Source: Chiridota heheva
Taxonomy: Eukaryota > Echinodermata > Holothuroidea > Apodida > Chiridotidae
DNA length: 64,000 bases
Assembly (NCBI GenBank): GCA_020152595.1
Contig: JAIGNY010003007.1
Coordinates: 103,501 to 167,500, forward strand
Direction: 5' to 3'
The stretch's first letter is position 1; every line of letters begins with the position of its first letter. The notes under the pieces are model-generated. The model was not told the DNA's origin and searched no databases. It saw only the letters and a program-made list of their open reading frames with translations. Both the position numbers and the translations under genes were made by a program. Positions 37,013-50,212 of this stretch are shown here, piece by piece.

Positions 37013-39287
37013 CAGTCTTGTAGTACTCTAATCCGTACTCGTACTTCGAGTACATTTTTGTTTACTCATGCCCGTACTCGTACTCATGACTGTTTGACTT
37101 GTACTCGTACTCATAGCCTTTGGACTCATACTCATGGTTTTTTAGTTGTACTCATAGGAGTACATGTTATATTTTATTCGTAAATTATTATTTTAAAATA
37201 GTTCTACAATTGCTTTTATTATATGTAAGTAATTCCATACTTTCCTTTACCCTAGGAACAGTTCTGTCCAATGTGATTGCTGGTAGAGTAGGCCTATCAA
37301 CTTCTCTGATAAATCAAATTAATCTATACTAATTACCTTTCTAAAATATTTCATTGAAACAATTTTTATAATCCTTTTCATCAATTTACATCTTTTAAAA
37401 AGATGGTAACTGATGTTTTTCGTGTAAAGAAGTTATATTGATGAAGATATGTAAGGGTTCCTGAAGACATGCATTCTTGTAGTAATTCAATGGTAGCCAT
37501 TACGAGCAATTTCATCCCATGTCTCTAATAAAGTTGTAATTATTACCCTAAAATACAATTTTTCCATTGGAAAATAGGTCCTAATTGTTATAACGATATA
37601 TTCTTCGCATTTATTGAATGTAGGAAAACTATGTTAAAACTGTATCAAATGAATTAGTTTCATAAAAAAGTTTAAACAAATAACTTATATGAGAACTTAT
37701 TATCTAAGTCATTCATTTTATTTATTCAAGATGTCAGGTTTGTTTGAATTTGTATACCAAATAAATTAATTCAATAAATAGGAAAGCATTATTTATAGCC
37801 TATAAGCTAGTGATGCTATCCATCGAGGAGAGATAGCCTTTTTTTTTAACATGCTAACTGTGAAAAAAGCTTCCCCCCCCCCTCCCCCATCCACCCACCC
37901 CATTCCTTTTGATTGCCCTACAAATGGTGAGTTTGACCCCAGAAAAATATCCCTATGAAATAAATATATTAAGATTATCAATGATGATAAATTAAGATCG
38001 TCTACCCAATAGTCAATATGAGTAATAGACTCGGGTAATCTCCTTAAATTTTCTGAAAATTTCCTTCAATTTGGAGAAATTTGCTTCCAAATTTCTTCAA
38101 TTTCCTTTCATTTTTGTAAAAATTGCTGTATTTCTCTGAAAATGTCCTTTAATTTAGTTTATTTCAATTTTCGGGGGATTTTTTTCATTTTCTGGAAATT
38201 TCCTTGATTTGGGGGAAATTTGCATCAAATTTCTTCACCTTTTCTTCAATTTTCATGACATTTTTTTAATTTTCTGAAAGATTTTGAAAATTTTCTTCAT
38301 TTTTGAGAAAATTTGCTTTCATTTTTGGGAAATTTTCTTTAATTATCGGGAAGCTTGCTTCATCATTTTCGCAAAGTTTTCTTAAATATTCGGGAAATTT
38401 CATTTTTTTTCTTCATTTTTAATTTTGTTTTCTTTTTTTCTGGAATTGTCCAAATTTCCAATAATTTTTCACAAACAGCTTTTAGACATAAGAGACTTGT
38501 ATATTTTCTAGGTTTGTTGAGACGAAAACAAAATTTGGTTCCCCCACCCCTTCATGTCAAATATCCTCCTACGCCGCTGACTTTGTGTGGAGATGATATA
38601 GCCCTAAATTGCATGTTTTGCCCCTCACTCCAGACTTCTTAAAGGCTATGCCAGGAGATATGTTAATTTAAGGAGGCTATTTTCCTTTATACATCCTCAA
38701 TGAACTAACAAGTTGCATCATTGAAAATGTCAATTGTGGTTAAAATGGGTTCAAAATCGGTGTAAGATCATTTCTGGTTTATCTCAAAGAGTAGAAAGTA
38801 GTCAGTAGGAATTGAAGTCCATGCCTATATCTGCTATGTTTATTGCAGTTTATTTTCTTTTATCATAAGTTAAGCTTTGTTAATGATGTCAATTTTAATG
38901 TTTGTCATTATTGATGATCGTCATTATCACTACCACCATCACCATTACCACTGTCACCACCGTACCATGATTGTCATTATTGATGACCATCATTATCATT
39001 ATCATCATCGTCATCGTCATTTGCACCATTATCATATTCATCAAATCTTTATAAGTTCCTCTATTTATTGTTATCACTTATTCAGCACTTTGCTAAAGTT
39101 AACTCTTACGTAACATTAATGATTACACATAATTGCTTGTACTCATGATCTACTCATGATCTGTACTCGTACTTGTACTCCAGTAGAATTTTTTGTACTC
39201 ATACTCATGGCCATATACTGGTACTCGTACTCTGCAAATGAAAATTGATGGACTCTTACTCGGACAAATGTACTCACACTACAAGAC
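37013..39287. mobile_element. Non-autonomous hAT-like element, 2.3 kb, with TACTCG subterminal repeats
   Basis: A perfect 8-bp duplication TAACCCAA flanks it (37005-37012 and 39288-39295). The left end CAGTCTTGTAGTACTC and right end ACTACAAGAC are inverted. Both subterminal zones (37020-37165 and 39130-39270) are packed with tactcgtactcatg motifs in the same orientation, possibly transposase binding sites. The interior holds a CAT/CAC-rich microsatellite and a fragment ending cctcctacgccgctg (about 38567-38581), like another hAT right end. No transposase frame. Confidence 0.78.
38900..39035. repeat. CAT/CAC-rich imperfect trinucleotide repeat
   Basis: tcattatcactaccaccatc-type sequence; His-rich and Met-rich open frames on the two strands are artefacts. 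Confidence 0.9.
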
Positions 39288-39489
39288 TAACCCAATCAAA
39301 GTTTTGATTGGAGCCTAATAGCTTCCTTAATTGCTTAATGACAATTCATTTCAATTTTGCAGATCACGTTTAAGCAGAATTAGTCTTTATTCATTTTTAA
39401 TTTTTTCTCTGTTTGACTTTTTCAGGAAATAAAAATAAAGAAGAATTTAAAAGCAATCAATTTTAATCTTTTGCTAGTATTGGATTTCT

Positions 39490-39750
39490 TGAGTGGGTAA
39501 TTTTTTTTTGAGTTTGTAAATCCTTTTTGAGTGGGTAAATCCTTTTTGAGTGGAAAATCTTTTTTGAGTGGGTCAATCCTTTTTGAGTGGGTAAATCCTT
39601 TTTGAGTGGGTCAATCCTTTTTGAATAGGTGAATCCTTTTTGAGTGGGTCAATCCTTTTTGAGTGAGTCAATCCTTTTGAGTCAGTCAATCCTTTTTGAG
39701 TTAGTCAATTCTTTTTGAGTCCGTCAATTCTTTTTTTCTGAGTCAGTCAT
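39490..39750. repeat. About 20-bp minisatellite, roughly 13 units
   Basis: The unit is gagtgggtcaatccttttt, drifting toward gagtcagtcaattc at the right end. Confidence 0.93.
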
Positions 39751-40066
39751 TTTTCAGAATATTATTGTCTATTTGATATGAAAACGGGCTTTCATTAAAG
39801 TGCCCAAACGAATTGAACAGTTTTCTTGCATCTGATTCTCAGGTATATGTAAAATGAGATACTTTTCAGATTTTATTTTTCATACTTGAGTCATGGTTGA
39901 GCCGAGATCAATCTGTGTGTGACAGGTTTGGTTTAAAAGAGTTTTGGATTTTTTACGAGGTTGACTGCCATACATTACTTCAGTGAATTTTTGTATTTTG
40001 AGATTTCTTTGTGTGATTGAATTTTCTTGTGAATTCTGATTTTAAGTTATTGAAAGTTATAGATAA

Positions 40067-40464
40067 TGGATCCCTAGCTTGATTTAAAAGGGGGCAGGGT
40101 GCAAGACTTGTTTAGGGGCACATTAATATGCATGAAGTGCTGCGGCTTATCGGCATGGAGTGCCCCTTAAGGCTCAAGCCCCTGGTAAAGAAGCTCTAGG
40201 ATTTGAGCTATAATCATACCTCAGAATGAAACTATTCTGATTGATAAGGACCATTCATGAGCCAAACAGGACAATTACTTACTATGCTATCATTCTGTGT
40301 TCTGTATCCATTTAGAGTATTTCATTTATGAAGCTAATTATTATTATTAAGTTTAACAAAAACAAAACTTATTTTTTCTTCTCATGAGGGGCAGAGCAGA
40401 CCTCCAGAGGGCAGGGCAGGCCCACAGAGGGGCAGGGCGGGCCCACAGCAAAGCTAGGGGTCTG
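40067..40464. mobile_element. MITE of the CAGACCCCTAG family, second copy
   Basis: Left end decayed (atccctagcttgattt), right end AAGCTAGGGGTCTG intact. It shares interior blocks with 11154-11683, including the G-rich ggggcagggcgggcccac segment, here only about three units. Confidence 0.8.
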
Positions 40465-43400
40465 ATTATCAAGCATCACCTTTTTTATGACAATTTCCAA
40501 AACTGTTATTTCCAAAGAAGCAGTTTCATTTCCTTTTGTGTTTCAATTCTCGCAAATAGACATTGATTTTAGTCTGTGTGTTCATCAAATTAGGTATCTC
40601 TCCGTAAAACCGTTCCTCTATCACTCGGTGAAACCGTTCCTCTTTCACTCGGTAAATAATGATGGTGTTTCATGATAAATTTGGCAAAATTTTGTCATAT
40701 TCCCTGGCTAGAAAGTAAAATTGTTTTCAGAACTTATATTCTTAAATTTCGAGCAAAAGTGTAAAATTGTTTGGCACATTTCAAAAATTGTCTTCCCGAA
40801 AAATTCAAGAATAGAAAGCAGCGTTCAGATGTTTAAAACATAGAGAAGATTCACTCTTCATTTTTTAAGAATATCTGTTTTAGTTTTCTGAAACACACTA
40901 ACAAGTGTTCAGTGCTTGTAAACCCCAACCCTCCATGCCAGTGTAACCATGCTAAACTTCAAGAAGATGCCGAAACTATTTTGAGCCCAAAGGCAGATTC
41001 ATTTTCTAGTTGGATTTAATGGTCTGAATTAGAAGAGAGCGTGTGACCCACAAAACCTTTTTTTAACTGTGACCTTTTTTAATTTGAAAGAGATTTGTGC
41101 ATGCTGGCGACTCGGGATTTTTCATTTTTCATTTCAAAATTGATAATTGGCATTTACAGAAGAATTTGAGTAGATTGCTACCAAAACAGATGACATGAGG
41201 CACAAAGCAGGTAGCGAAATGTTACATTATCCTATTATGGATTTTTGAGATTTGGTTTAGGAATGATTAAAGTCTCTTTTGTGATATGAAATTGCTGGTT
41301 TTTAGGGTGCCTTGTTAAAGAATGGTTGAGTGATAAAGAAGGTCTTGTATTAATAGGATATTTAAAGATTCAAAAGGTTGAAGGAGATGCTACAGCAGTG
41401 GCTTGGTCAAAGCCACCTCAATTTAGGAGCTAGGGGTGCAAAATGCAATTTTTGTGGCAGGATGAATTTTAGAGGAGTATCATTTTTTCAGTCACATACA
41501 CACACCTGTAATTTCAATGTTGCTCTTGCATACTTTAAATTTTGGGTGAATAGTCCTTTAGCCTCACCTCACCTCTAGAGATAGCTACAGTGGTCAGCTT
41601 TCACATACCAGACAAGAAATTACATTGAAGATCACACATATTTTTGTTTCAATTATGAGCATTTAAACATTTGCTCGATTGGGGTAGAGGAAAACATGGC
41701 TGTGTGTCTTTCAAAATAAATTACGAAAAATGATCTCCTTAGATGCATAGCAACTCAGGAGCGTGTTAAGACCTCAACTCATCTCTTCTCAAAGTCAGGT
41801 CTTCTTTCATCCTAGTTGACAGTGGCCAGAAGTCTAATTCAATCCGGATTGCCTAAGTTAGGACACCCTTGAATCTGAACACAGATAGACTGACAGTGAC
41901 CTAGTTAATATCAGATATACTTTATGAAACATTACAATTTTTGTCCATTTGGAATCCTTTTGTGCCCTGCAGGAAGATTGATTTCAATTAGGTTAAAATG
42001 GCATCAGTGACCCATTATTTCTCTTTCTGTTCACAGTTTTTTCTCCTTTTTAATCAAAAGTGTTGATCTTTGACCTTAGTGACCACTCATAGTTTTGTGA
42101 GAGTTTTGTTCAATTGTCATTGAGCGCTGCAAATTGCTTAGATATTGCTCTGATATTCAGGAAGCTAAGTTAGACCAGGGAGTTGTTACAAAGTTACAGC
42201 TTCCTGCTTAGATATGTTTTGATACTTTTGAGGTGGTTTTGTTCTTATTGTTCCATTCTTGGGCTTAGGTGGAAAGAAAGCCATATTTTCTCACTTTTTG
42301 TTGACATTATTTGAGGGTTGATTCTTGCCAATTTAGGAATGTTTACAATTTTGGACTAAAAGACACTTTCTGTTGCATTTCTTTAGTTATCCGGCCTCAT
42401 GGGTTAAGTGCTTGGTAACTTAAGTAGTGTATTTTTCTGTACCCATTTTGGGAATGATATAACTAAACTATCATCAGTTGGGCTTTTGGCCGAAATGTTT
42501 TTAGGTTTGGAAAGGCTCTTCCCACTTGAAGGGGTTGTTTAGGTGAGGCTAACGTCAAAAGTCAAGCTTTCAAGCCACGACCAGCCTAGTATTGCTGAGT
42601 ACATGCTGGAAATCTGCCATCTTTGATATACTAATTTGCAAAGTTTAGAATAATTACAAACATTTGTAAATCAAACAAATGATTTAATATATTTAAAAAA
42701 AGGTTAAAATTATACTGCATGATTATTTTTTAAAGTAGGAATCAGAAAAGAAAAGAAAACTTTTGAAATATAATTGGATTCTATTTAAAATTATATTTAC
42801 AGGATTTCCAGTAAATGGGCACTACCATTATAAAAAAGGTGAAAAAAATGTGTTGTCAGGTTCCGGTTGTTTGCATTTTAATATAATATGAAGAATATTA
42901 AACTCCTGGATTGACATATACTAAAATGCATCAAAACAATAATATTAATTATATTCTTTGTGATTGCGTAGCCCTACGTAGACCTGATTAAACTAAATGA
43001 ACTGAAAAGGAAGTGGATTAAATCTAAACTAATGTGGACACTATCTGGAGTTAAATTGTATTGGCTTTTTGAGTGCCAAAACACTTTATTCATTTGAGAA
43101 AACCAAAATGGTATCATGGTAAGATGGCAATGGAATAGAAAGAAATGTATTTTCAGTCTTTATTTGAGTTTTAGTTAAATCTTGCTAATAGGGTGTCTTT
43201 ATTCTAAAGTCTACGGCCATGAATAGCTCTAAAGGGCTGTGCTTGTAATTATAAGGCCTGTACCTGCCAGTTGAATAAAGGAGCACACGGTGGATATTTT
43301 GATGCATGGTTAGCAGGGGTGGTGCTCCAGGTAGGAGAATGGTGGAATGTTCCTTAAAGGTATATGGACAGGAAGATATTTTATATTTACTGGCAAAAGA

Positions 43401-43590
43401 GCTTTAAATTTTAAAAGAATTGAAGGAATACAGTAGTTTCCGTGTTATCGCTGATCAATGTTAAAAGAATTTTTAATGAATGCAAAAGTTGTGATGTATG
43501 AAGAGAGGACAGCTAAAAATCTTTTAACTTTTTTAATTTCTGTCTTGAGTATCAGCCACTGACCATCATCAAACTGTTTTCTCCCTCTAA
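40465..43590. other. Intronic sequence, nothing recognised
   Basis: A two-copy repeat (aaaccgttcctct.tcactcgg) is at 40606-40652. Otherwise AT-rich and featureless. Confidence 0.5.
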
Positions 43591-43800
43591 ATTTTGATGG
43601 AGATTATTTTGATGGAGATTATTTTAATGGAGATTATTTTAATGGAGATTATCTTTATGGAGATTATTTTCATGGAGATTACTTTCATGGAGATTATTTT
43701 TGATTATTTTTGAGATTATTTTTTGCCGATTACTTTCATGGAGATTATTTTCATGGTGATTATTTTTCTGGAGATTGTTTTCATGGAGATTATTTTTTTG
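43591..43800. repeat. About 15-18-bp minisatellite
   Basis: gatggagattattttaat and tcatggagattattt alternate irregularly for some 12 units. Confidence 0.9.
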
Positions 43801-43804
43801 ATGC

Positions 43805-45125
43805 AGATTCAAAACCTTGGTCATATTCCACTGCTCCCATTCAAATCGTCTCTGTTTGACATAGTGGTGAAAGTGCAGAAGTAGTTTTTCGCTTTGACAC
43901 TGTGACGAGTGTGTAATTAACAAAGTTTAATTGCAAATTACTATGATTAACAAATATCTGTTTGTGTCATTTATAAATTATTTACAGTTTGAATAAATTA
44001 TTAGTTACAGAAAAGGAAGAAAATAAATATATAAATGATAATAATATGCGTTTGAGACATTCATCACTATGTCAAAACAGGGACAAAATGTTGGTGGATG
44101 ATTGAAAAACAACAAATTTAGCTGAATGAAATTCCCAGGTTTTCTCTTTTAAAATTTTTGTATGATTTATTTAAAACAAAGGCCTTAAAATTCAAACTGC
44201 AATATGTTGCCAATTTTTAAGTGATTTTTATGACACGTTTTGCTAGTTTCATGGCTTGTAGCTCAATTTGAGTTGCTGCTTGTTGCCCGTAGCCCGAGTG
44301 AATAAACCCCTTTTGTAGAGAAAGTGCCCTTTTGAAATTTAGAAATATAATAAGCACACAGAATTTCAAGATTTGTTTCCCTTTATACGAACAATAAAAA
44401 TTCCTTAGCTACGGGCCTGCTTGTTCATAGATCTTTATAGAATGGGGCTGGTATGGGAGGAGGGGGGGGTATTTCACCTTGTAGAATCATAGAATGCTTT
44501 GCGTCTGGTCTATTTGCAAGTTATGATTGTGGAATATATAAAAAGTTCCTTGCCTGAAATACTCTTGCTTAACATTAAAAAGTGTTTATGGTGCAGTGCT
44601 GCTTGTAAGGAAAACATCCTTACCTTTTATCACCCACATGTTTTCATGTAATTAATTGAGTCACATTTTATATTATATTTACTGAGTGGGGCAGCATACA
44701 GTGTAATGCTACCCTGTTTTATGTGACTGTTAGAGTTTACCAGTATTGTTACTGGTGGGTCGTCCTTGAAGCACTTTCTCTTACCTTTAAGGTGAAACTT
44801 AAATTTGAATTCATCTACTCACCAAATTATCATCTTTCTTCTTCTATTAAATTTGAGGCCTTTGTACAGCTCTGAATATTTTGTACTTATTGAAAAGATG
44901 TTTAAAATTGTATACATAGGAAACTTTTTACTTAGTTTGCTTAAACATATGTGTATGTGCTTAAGGATTTTACAAGATTGTTTTGATGAAAACACTAGGG
45001 ATTAGCCAACAAAGAAATTGGGAATATTTGTAGGACCAGACATGTGATAGTCCCACATTTACCAAAGATCTGCAGTTTGCTTGTCGGATTCTACAAAATG
45101 TCTACTTCTGGGGCAGCCTCTGATG
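43805..45125. other. Intronic sequence, nothing recognised
   Basis: AT-rich, with a G run near 44460-44470. No element structure seen. Confidence 0.5.
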
Positions 45126-45129
45126 GACT

Positions 45130-45600
45130 TGCTCCTGTTTTACCCCTGTCCTCTGATTTACCCGCGGCCTTTGTTTTACCCCTGACCCCTGTTTTACCCC
45201 CTGGCCCCTGTTTTACCCATTGCTCCTTCCCTGTTTTATCTCTGGCCTCCTGTTTTATTCCTGGTTCCTGTTTTACCCCTGTCCCCTGTTTTACCTCTGA
45301 CCCCCTGTTTTACCCCTGGCTCCCTGCTTTACCCCTGGCCCTTGTTTTACCTTTGGCCTTCTGTTTTACCCCTGACCCCCTGTTTTACCCCTGGCCTCCT
45401 GTTTAACCCCTGGTCCCTATTTTATCCCTGGTCCCTATTTTATCCCTGGCCCCTGTTTTACCCCTGGCCCCTATTTTATCCCTGGCCTCCTGTTTTACTC
45501 CCCATTCTACCCCTAGCCCCTCCTGCTCTACCCCTAATCCTTTCCCATGTTGTACTGCCCCTGACCCATGTTCTGATGCCTCTGACCCTCCCCTGTTTTA
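45130..45600. repeat. About 19-bp C/T-rich minisatellite
   Basis: The unit is ctgttttacccctggccc, with many length and base variants, roughly 24 units. Pro/Leu-rich open frames are artefacts. Confidence 0.93.
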
Positions 45601-45604
45601 CTTC

Positions 45605-47462
45605 CCTAACCATCAGTTGTGTGATCTGTTAGCAACTTTGAACTTCAATAAAACTGTGTCCAGTACAACCATGTGCTATGAACTTAACCTTTCTGGAATG
45701 ACCATAAACATCTTTATAGTGTGTTAAGTATAATACAACATCATCACCATTACCACATAATTGGGCTATCACCTCTTCTGCCAGCTTATGAAAATCTCTC
45801 CAGACTGGCAATTCTGCAATCTATTTCTATATAATACACCAAAAGTAATCCTGCAGATTATTCACACAGAACAAAACAAACTTAGTCATGCATTGTAATC
45901 TGACAATACTGCATAAATAAATAATTACCATGAACAATAAACACCACTCCACAACACAGGAACTCACTTCTTTATTGTAGCTGAATGAAACTTCACAGGC
46001 CCTTACCATTTTACAACAGGGGATACAATTTTTGTAATTAAAGTGTTTTTGAATGTTTTACAAGTATAACCTTTGTGACATGTCAAAAGTAAGATACAAT
46101 TTCCAATTGGTAATAAAAGTAGATTTTGGAGACAATTTTGTCAAAATTGTTGGGAAAATTACCTTGAAATCCTCTGTTGTATTTCAGTGCTCCTAATCAT
46201 TAATATGGACAAAACTAATGTCAAAGGTGAATATTCTTCACAAGGTGTAAACAGAGCTTCAACCACACATTCAACACAGCCATTTACAATTAGTCAAGAG
46301 TTTGGATAACAGAGTGAATATGTTACAAACTGCACTGGTGATATCATTTCTGTGCAATCTTGCATTAGACTGGTCCATATTTGGATATATTTGATGCTTT
46401 GTTTTCCCCATTTCTGTGTAAATGGATTCTGTTAGAGGAATTTATACATACTGAAGGATCCATTAAACAGGAATATCAAATGAGTTACAATTCTTGTGAT
46501 GGATAATTTTACAAAAAGGTAAGTTAATTGAAGAGAAAATAGACAAGGTTTTGGCAGCATTTGATTGTGTTTTAAATCAAAGTTTTTGCAAATGAGTGGT
46601 TGTGTGGTTTGGTAGTAAGGGAGAGAAGGAAAGTTTGTGCATGAAAGAGTTTGAAATTACTATAAGTAATGTCACTTTTCCCCCATTTTTTTGAGAGTAG
46701 TTCAAGATGTGTAATTAATCTTAAGATAAAGAAAGAAAAAAAGTTTTTTTTTCTTTTTTTTTGTGAATTAAATTAACCATGCAGCCTTTGCAACTGATAA
46801 CAGACAGCATTTACCTAAATTGCAATGTACAATTCGGTTAATTCAAACTGAATTGGTGATAATAATGTTACTCTTTTTTTTTCATCATGATTTTGTGCAT
46901 TCCATCGTTGTTAGAAATAGAGCTAGCTGGAATCATTCATCTGAAACCAGTGGTAAAACTAGGGGGAGGGGTAATTGATAATTGCTGGTTGAAAAAGAAG
47001 AACAAAATAAACATTTTTTTTGAAGGGGAAGGGGGGTCAAATTTTCTTGTGGTTGTCCATTGAAAGCTTTGATTCCTGATGGCATTTTCTACTTAACTTA
47101 CTAAACATTTTGGTGGTTAGGTTTTTAGAAAAACGAGGGGTTATGATGGAGAACTTTGTGATGAAGTCTGAGGAGAAGCAGCCCTTGTGATGGCATGTAT
47201 TAATGTTTGTGTGTTGCCAGTTGAGGTGGGAGCCAGGGAGAGAAGAAAGAGGAGGAGTTATGAAAATTATGAGGATTTATTTGTATCAATATTTCCATGG
47301 CACTGCTACAGGAATTGGACAAATTTGAAGAGAGCAAACTGAGTTTGATTTCTTGTTGCTTCAGTACGGTGAGGTATAGGCCATCAGATTTTATTTGTGA
47401 TGATAAAATTTTCATATTGGCTTGGACTGCTAGACAATAGTCTGGATGGTTTTATGCACATA
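45605..47462. other. Intronic sequence, nothing firm
   Basis: ccagtggtaaaactaggggg at about 46949-46968 resembles the start of an hAT-like element, but no inverted partner was found. Confidence 0.45.
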
Positions 47463-48194
47463 TCATTTGTATGACGCACGCTCCGACTCCTGGGATATGT
47501 GCGTCAGTGTTTATGAGTGCGTCATATGTTCATACTCATTGAAGCACCCCTGCGTATGTTTGACTGACAATTGTCTACTTTGACACACTTCAAATGATTT
47601 TGTGATGGACATATTGGTGAAAGAGGCTGACAATGTCTGTCCTTGTGACAAGCATTTATATCGATATTGATATAAAAATAATTGTTAAAATTCCACCAAA
47701 ATTGTAGATGATTTAGCGAAAATTCATGAGGGTTCGACGATGTTTGACGAAGCTCTGTTAGATAAATATTTTAAACTATGTTTTTGCACTCCTCCTGGTG
47801 CAATGCACACAATTATTATTATTTATGAATTTAGAAGAATTGGAATGTTAAAATATTCTTTTAAAAATTCTACCATTTATAATATTTGCAAAGGTAAATG
47901 TTTTGTTGTTTTTTTTCTTTCCGAATGCTGATCGAAAGTTACATGTAAAACCTTTTGCCTGAATTTGTGTTGATCTGATTGTGGTCATGGCCTGTTCATT
48001 GCCATAAGTTTGGGTTTAATATATACAATAGGTATTGGGACCGGCACAATGTTGTTTGATATAGGTTTTATTATCACAACTGAAAGAGTGCACACATTGA
48101 TGTACAATGACTTACCCTGTGTCAAAATTTGATTGTCATTGACGCAACATTGACACATATATCCCGGGGGTCGGAGGGTGCGTCATACAAGTGA
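47463..48194. mobile_element. Non-autonomous DNA transposon with about 45-bp terminal inverted repeats
   Basis: The left end tcatttgtatgacgcacgct then ccgactcctgggatatg is the near-complement of the right end catatatcccgggggtcgga then gggtgcgtcatacaagtga. About 730 bp, with no transposase-like frame. The target duplication is unclear, so I do not assign a superfamily. Confidence 0.72.
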
Positions 48195-49050
48195 TAGATG
48201 CATTATTTAACAAAAAGTGAATTAAATGATTTATTTTATTAGATGGAAGTTGTTACGGCATAATCAGAAAGAATTCTTCTTTTATATATTAACAGTGAGA
48301 ATTGAACCTCTAACATCGCATGGTAGTTTTTGCAATTGAAGGCAGGACTTGTGTACATGACTCTCATATACAAATCTAGTTTAGTTTATAGCTTTGAGGT
48401 TAATGTGTACATGGTGTGGTTTCCTTTTTGTTTGGTTAATATGAGGATGTTTACACCAATCACAAAGGTTATTTGTTGTCTGTAAACCTGTTGCATCATC
48501 ATCATTTGTTTAAGTACAAAATTACCATCTGATCTTTCGGATGGATCACTTTTTTGTCTTGACTTTTAGCACAGAGTAAATGAGAGAGTTAAAAGTGTAT
48601 AGAATTCTTCTCTAGCGTAACTGTTTTTGTGGCTGTAAAATCAGCTCCAAGGCTTAGATGAGATGGTGGAAATGTTGAGAGCCATATATTATACTGTCAG
48701 AAAGATTGCAAGTCAAAATCAGATATTTGTAAGAGGTATATATGGGATATTTTCAAGAACACATACATTGGACCTGTTGGTTTGTTTGTTTACCAAGGTT
48801 TATACATCCCGACAGACCTCCATTGGGAAATTTACGTCAAGACGCCCATGTCCACTGGTTTAAACAGTTGTGGAGCACTGGTTGGAGATTCACCTAGAAT
48901 TAAACCCAGGATGCTAGATAGGAAAGCTCTTACTACACTGTTTAAATGTGCTAAATTCACCACTCATATTTTTGTCATATGTTAAACCATATATGCATAA
49001 TTGTATATGGGTGGGATGTGGGATGCCTAAATAATTGTGATATATTCTCA
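48195..49050. other. Intronic sequence, nothing recognised
   Basis: Overlapping short open frames at 48663-48985 show no splice context or family. Confidence 0.5.
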
Positions 49051-49056
49051 ATGTGA

Positions 49057-49215
49057 AGACTCCCCACTTCTCCCCACTTCTCCCCACTTCTCCCCCACTT
49101 CTCCCCACTTCTCCCCCCCCACTTCTCCCCCACTTCTCCCCCCACTTCTCCCCCACTTCTCCCCACTTCTCCCCCACTTCCCCACTTCCCCCCCACTTCC
49201 CCACTTCCCCCACCT
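49057..49215. repeat. C-rich (ccccacttctc)n repeat
   Basis: About 10-12-bp units with variable C-run length. Overlapping open frames on both strands are artefacts of the repeat. Confidence 0.95.
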
Positions 49216-49390
49216 CTCCCCTTTCTCTCGTCCTCTACCTGCTGCACTCAACATACTTGTCTACATTTTTCTGGGAAATTCAAAGAATTAGGGACACAGT
49301 CAAATATATATGTTTGAGATTTTAAGTTCTGGTTAGTGTCTTTTGTGAATTTTGCACACTGCACTAAAATCTTTCTTTTAATCTTTGAAG

Positions 49391-49470
49391 GTTCAGGACA
49401 ATTCCAGCTACCCCTCAGTCATAACAATTCAGAGAAATGTACAAAGCAGAACATTACGTCAAACTTTCAA
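49391..49470 (+). CDS. Possible further exon of the Caskin-like gene (weak)
   Basis: After a pyrimidine-rich stretch ending ctttgaag (49383-49390) there is an open, phase-compatible segment. The single base left by the SH3 exon plus GT gives Ser, followed by SGQFQLPLSHNNSEKCTKQN and ITSNFQ before a stop. The polar, Ser/Gln/Asn-rich composition would fit the linker after the SH3 domain. Against it, the only usable donor (gtgaca at 49471) is weak and lies in the first unit of a tandem repeat, and I recognise no conserved motif. It could easily be chance. Confidence 0.18.
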
Positions 49471-49605
49471 GTGACATAAATGATCATTATGCTCTCTTGT
49501 TCCAAGTGCGTAAATGATCATTATGCTCTCTTGTTCAAGTGATGTAAATGATCATTATGCTCTCTTGTTCCAAGTGACGTAAATGATCATTATGCTCTCT
49601 TGTAC
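49468..49605. repeat. 38-41-bp minisatellite, four units
   Basis: caagtgacgtaaatgatcat then tatgctctcttgttc, four copies with small changes. Confidence 0.93.
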
Positions 49606-50212
49606 AGCTATGAAACAAAATGTTGCCTATATTGAAAGTAACAAACTCATCTCAAATGTTTATCCAGCACTTTGTCACAAGTAAATAAATGCCTCTTTAT
49701 TCAGTCACTGAAACTGGAATTTTTTCAATCAGTTACTTTCACTTTTTTTTTTTTGGCTTTTTATTCCAACACAAAATAACTGTATATAATCACCAGATTT
49801 CCTACTGGACTCTGAAGGACCTCAATTATGCTAGGAATTTCCATCACAGTTGTAATAACTCATAGACCAGTTCTATGCTGAGAAAAGCACTTGAAAGTTT
49901 CAACAATGCATTCAATGAATGGTCACCTACTTAGCCCAGGTCTATTGAAATGTTGAACCAGTTGGTCAATGTATAAATTGTTTAGCAGGACTGACAAGAA
50001 AAGAAGATGTTGAAAAAGGGGTTTGCCACACTCAAGACTGTTGGACCATATAGCTCTCTACATTGAGTGCATATGTAAAGGAGGGTTATTGGCTACATTA
50101 GGTATACCCATGGCCAGAAGGTGTTGTATAGACTCTGGGCTGAAGGTCTCTGTTCTGCAGTTTTATAGACTCATCATAAAAATGACTAATATAGTAATAA
50201 TTTATTAAAATA

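Noticed and set aside
45044-45632. 120- and 96-codon Pro/Leu-rich frames
   Set aside because: Translations of the C/T-rich 19-bp array.
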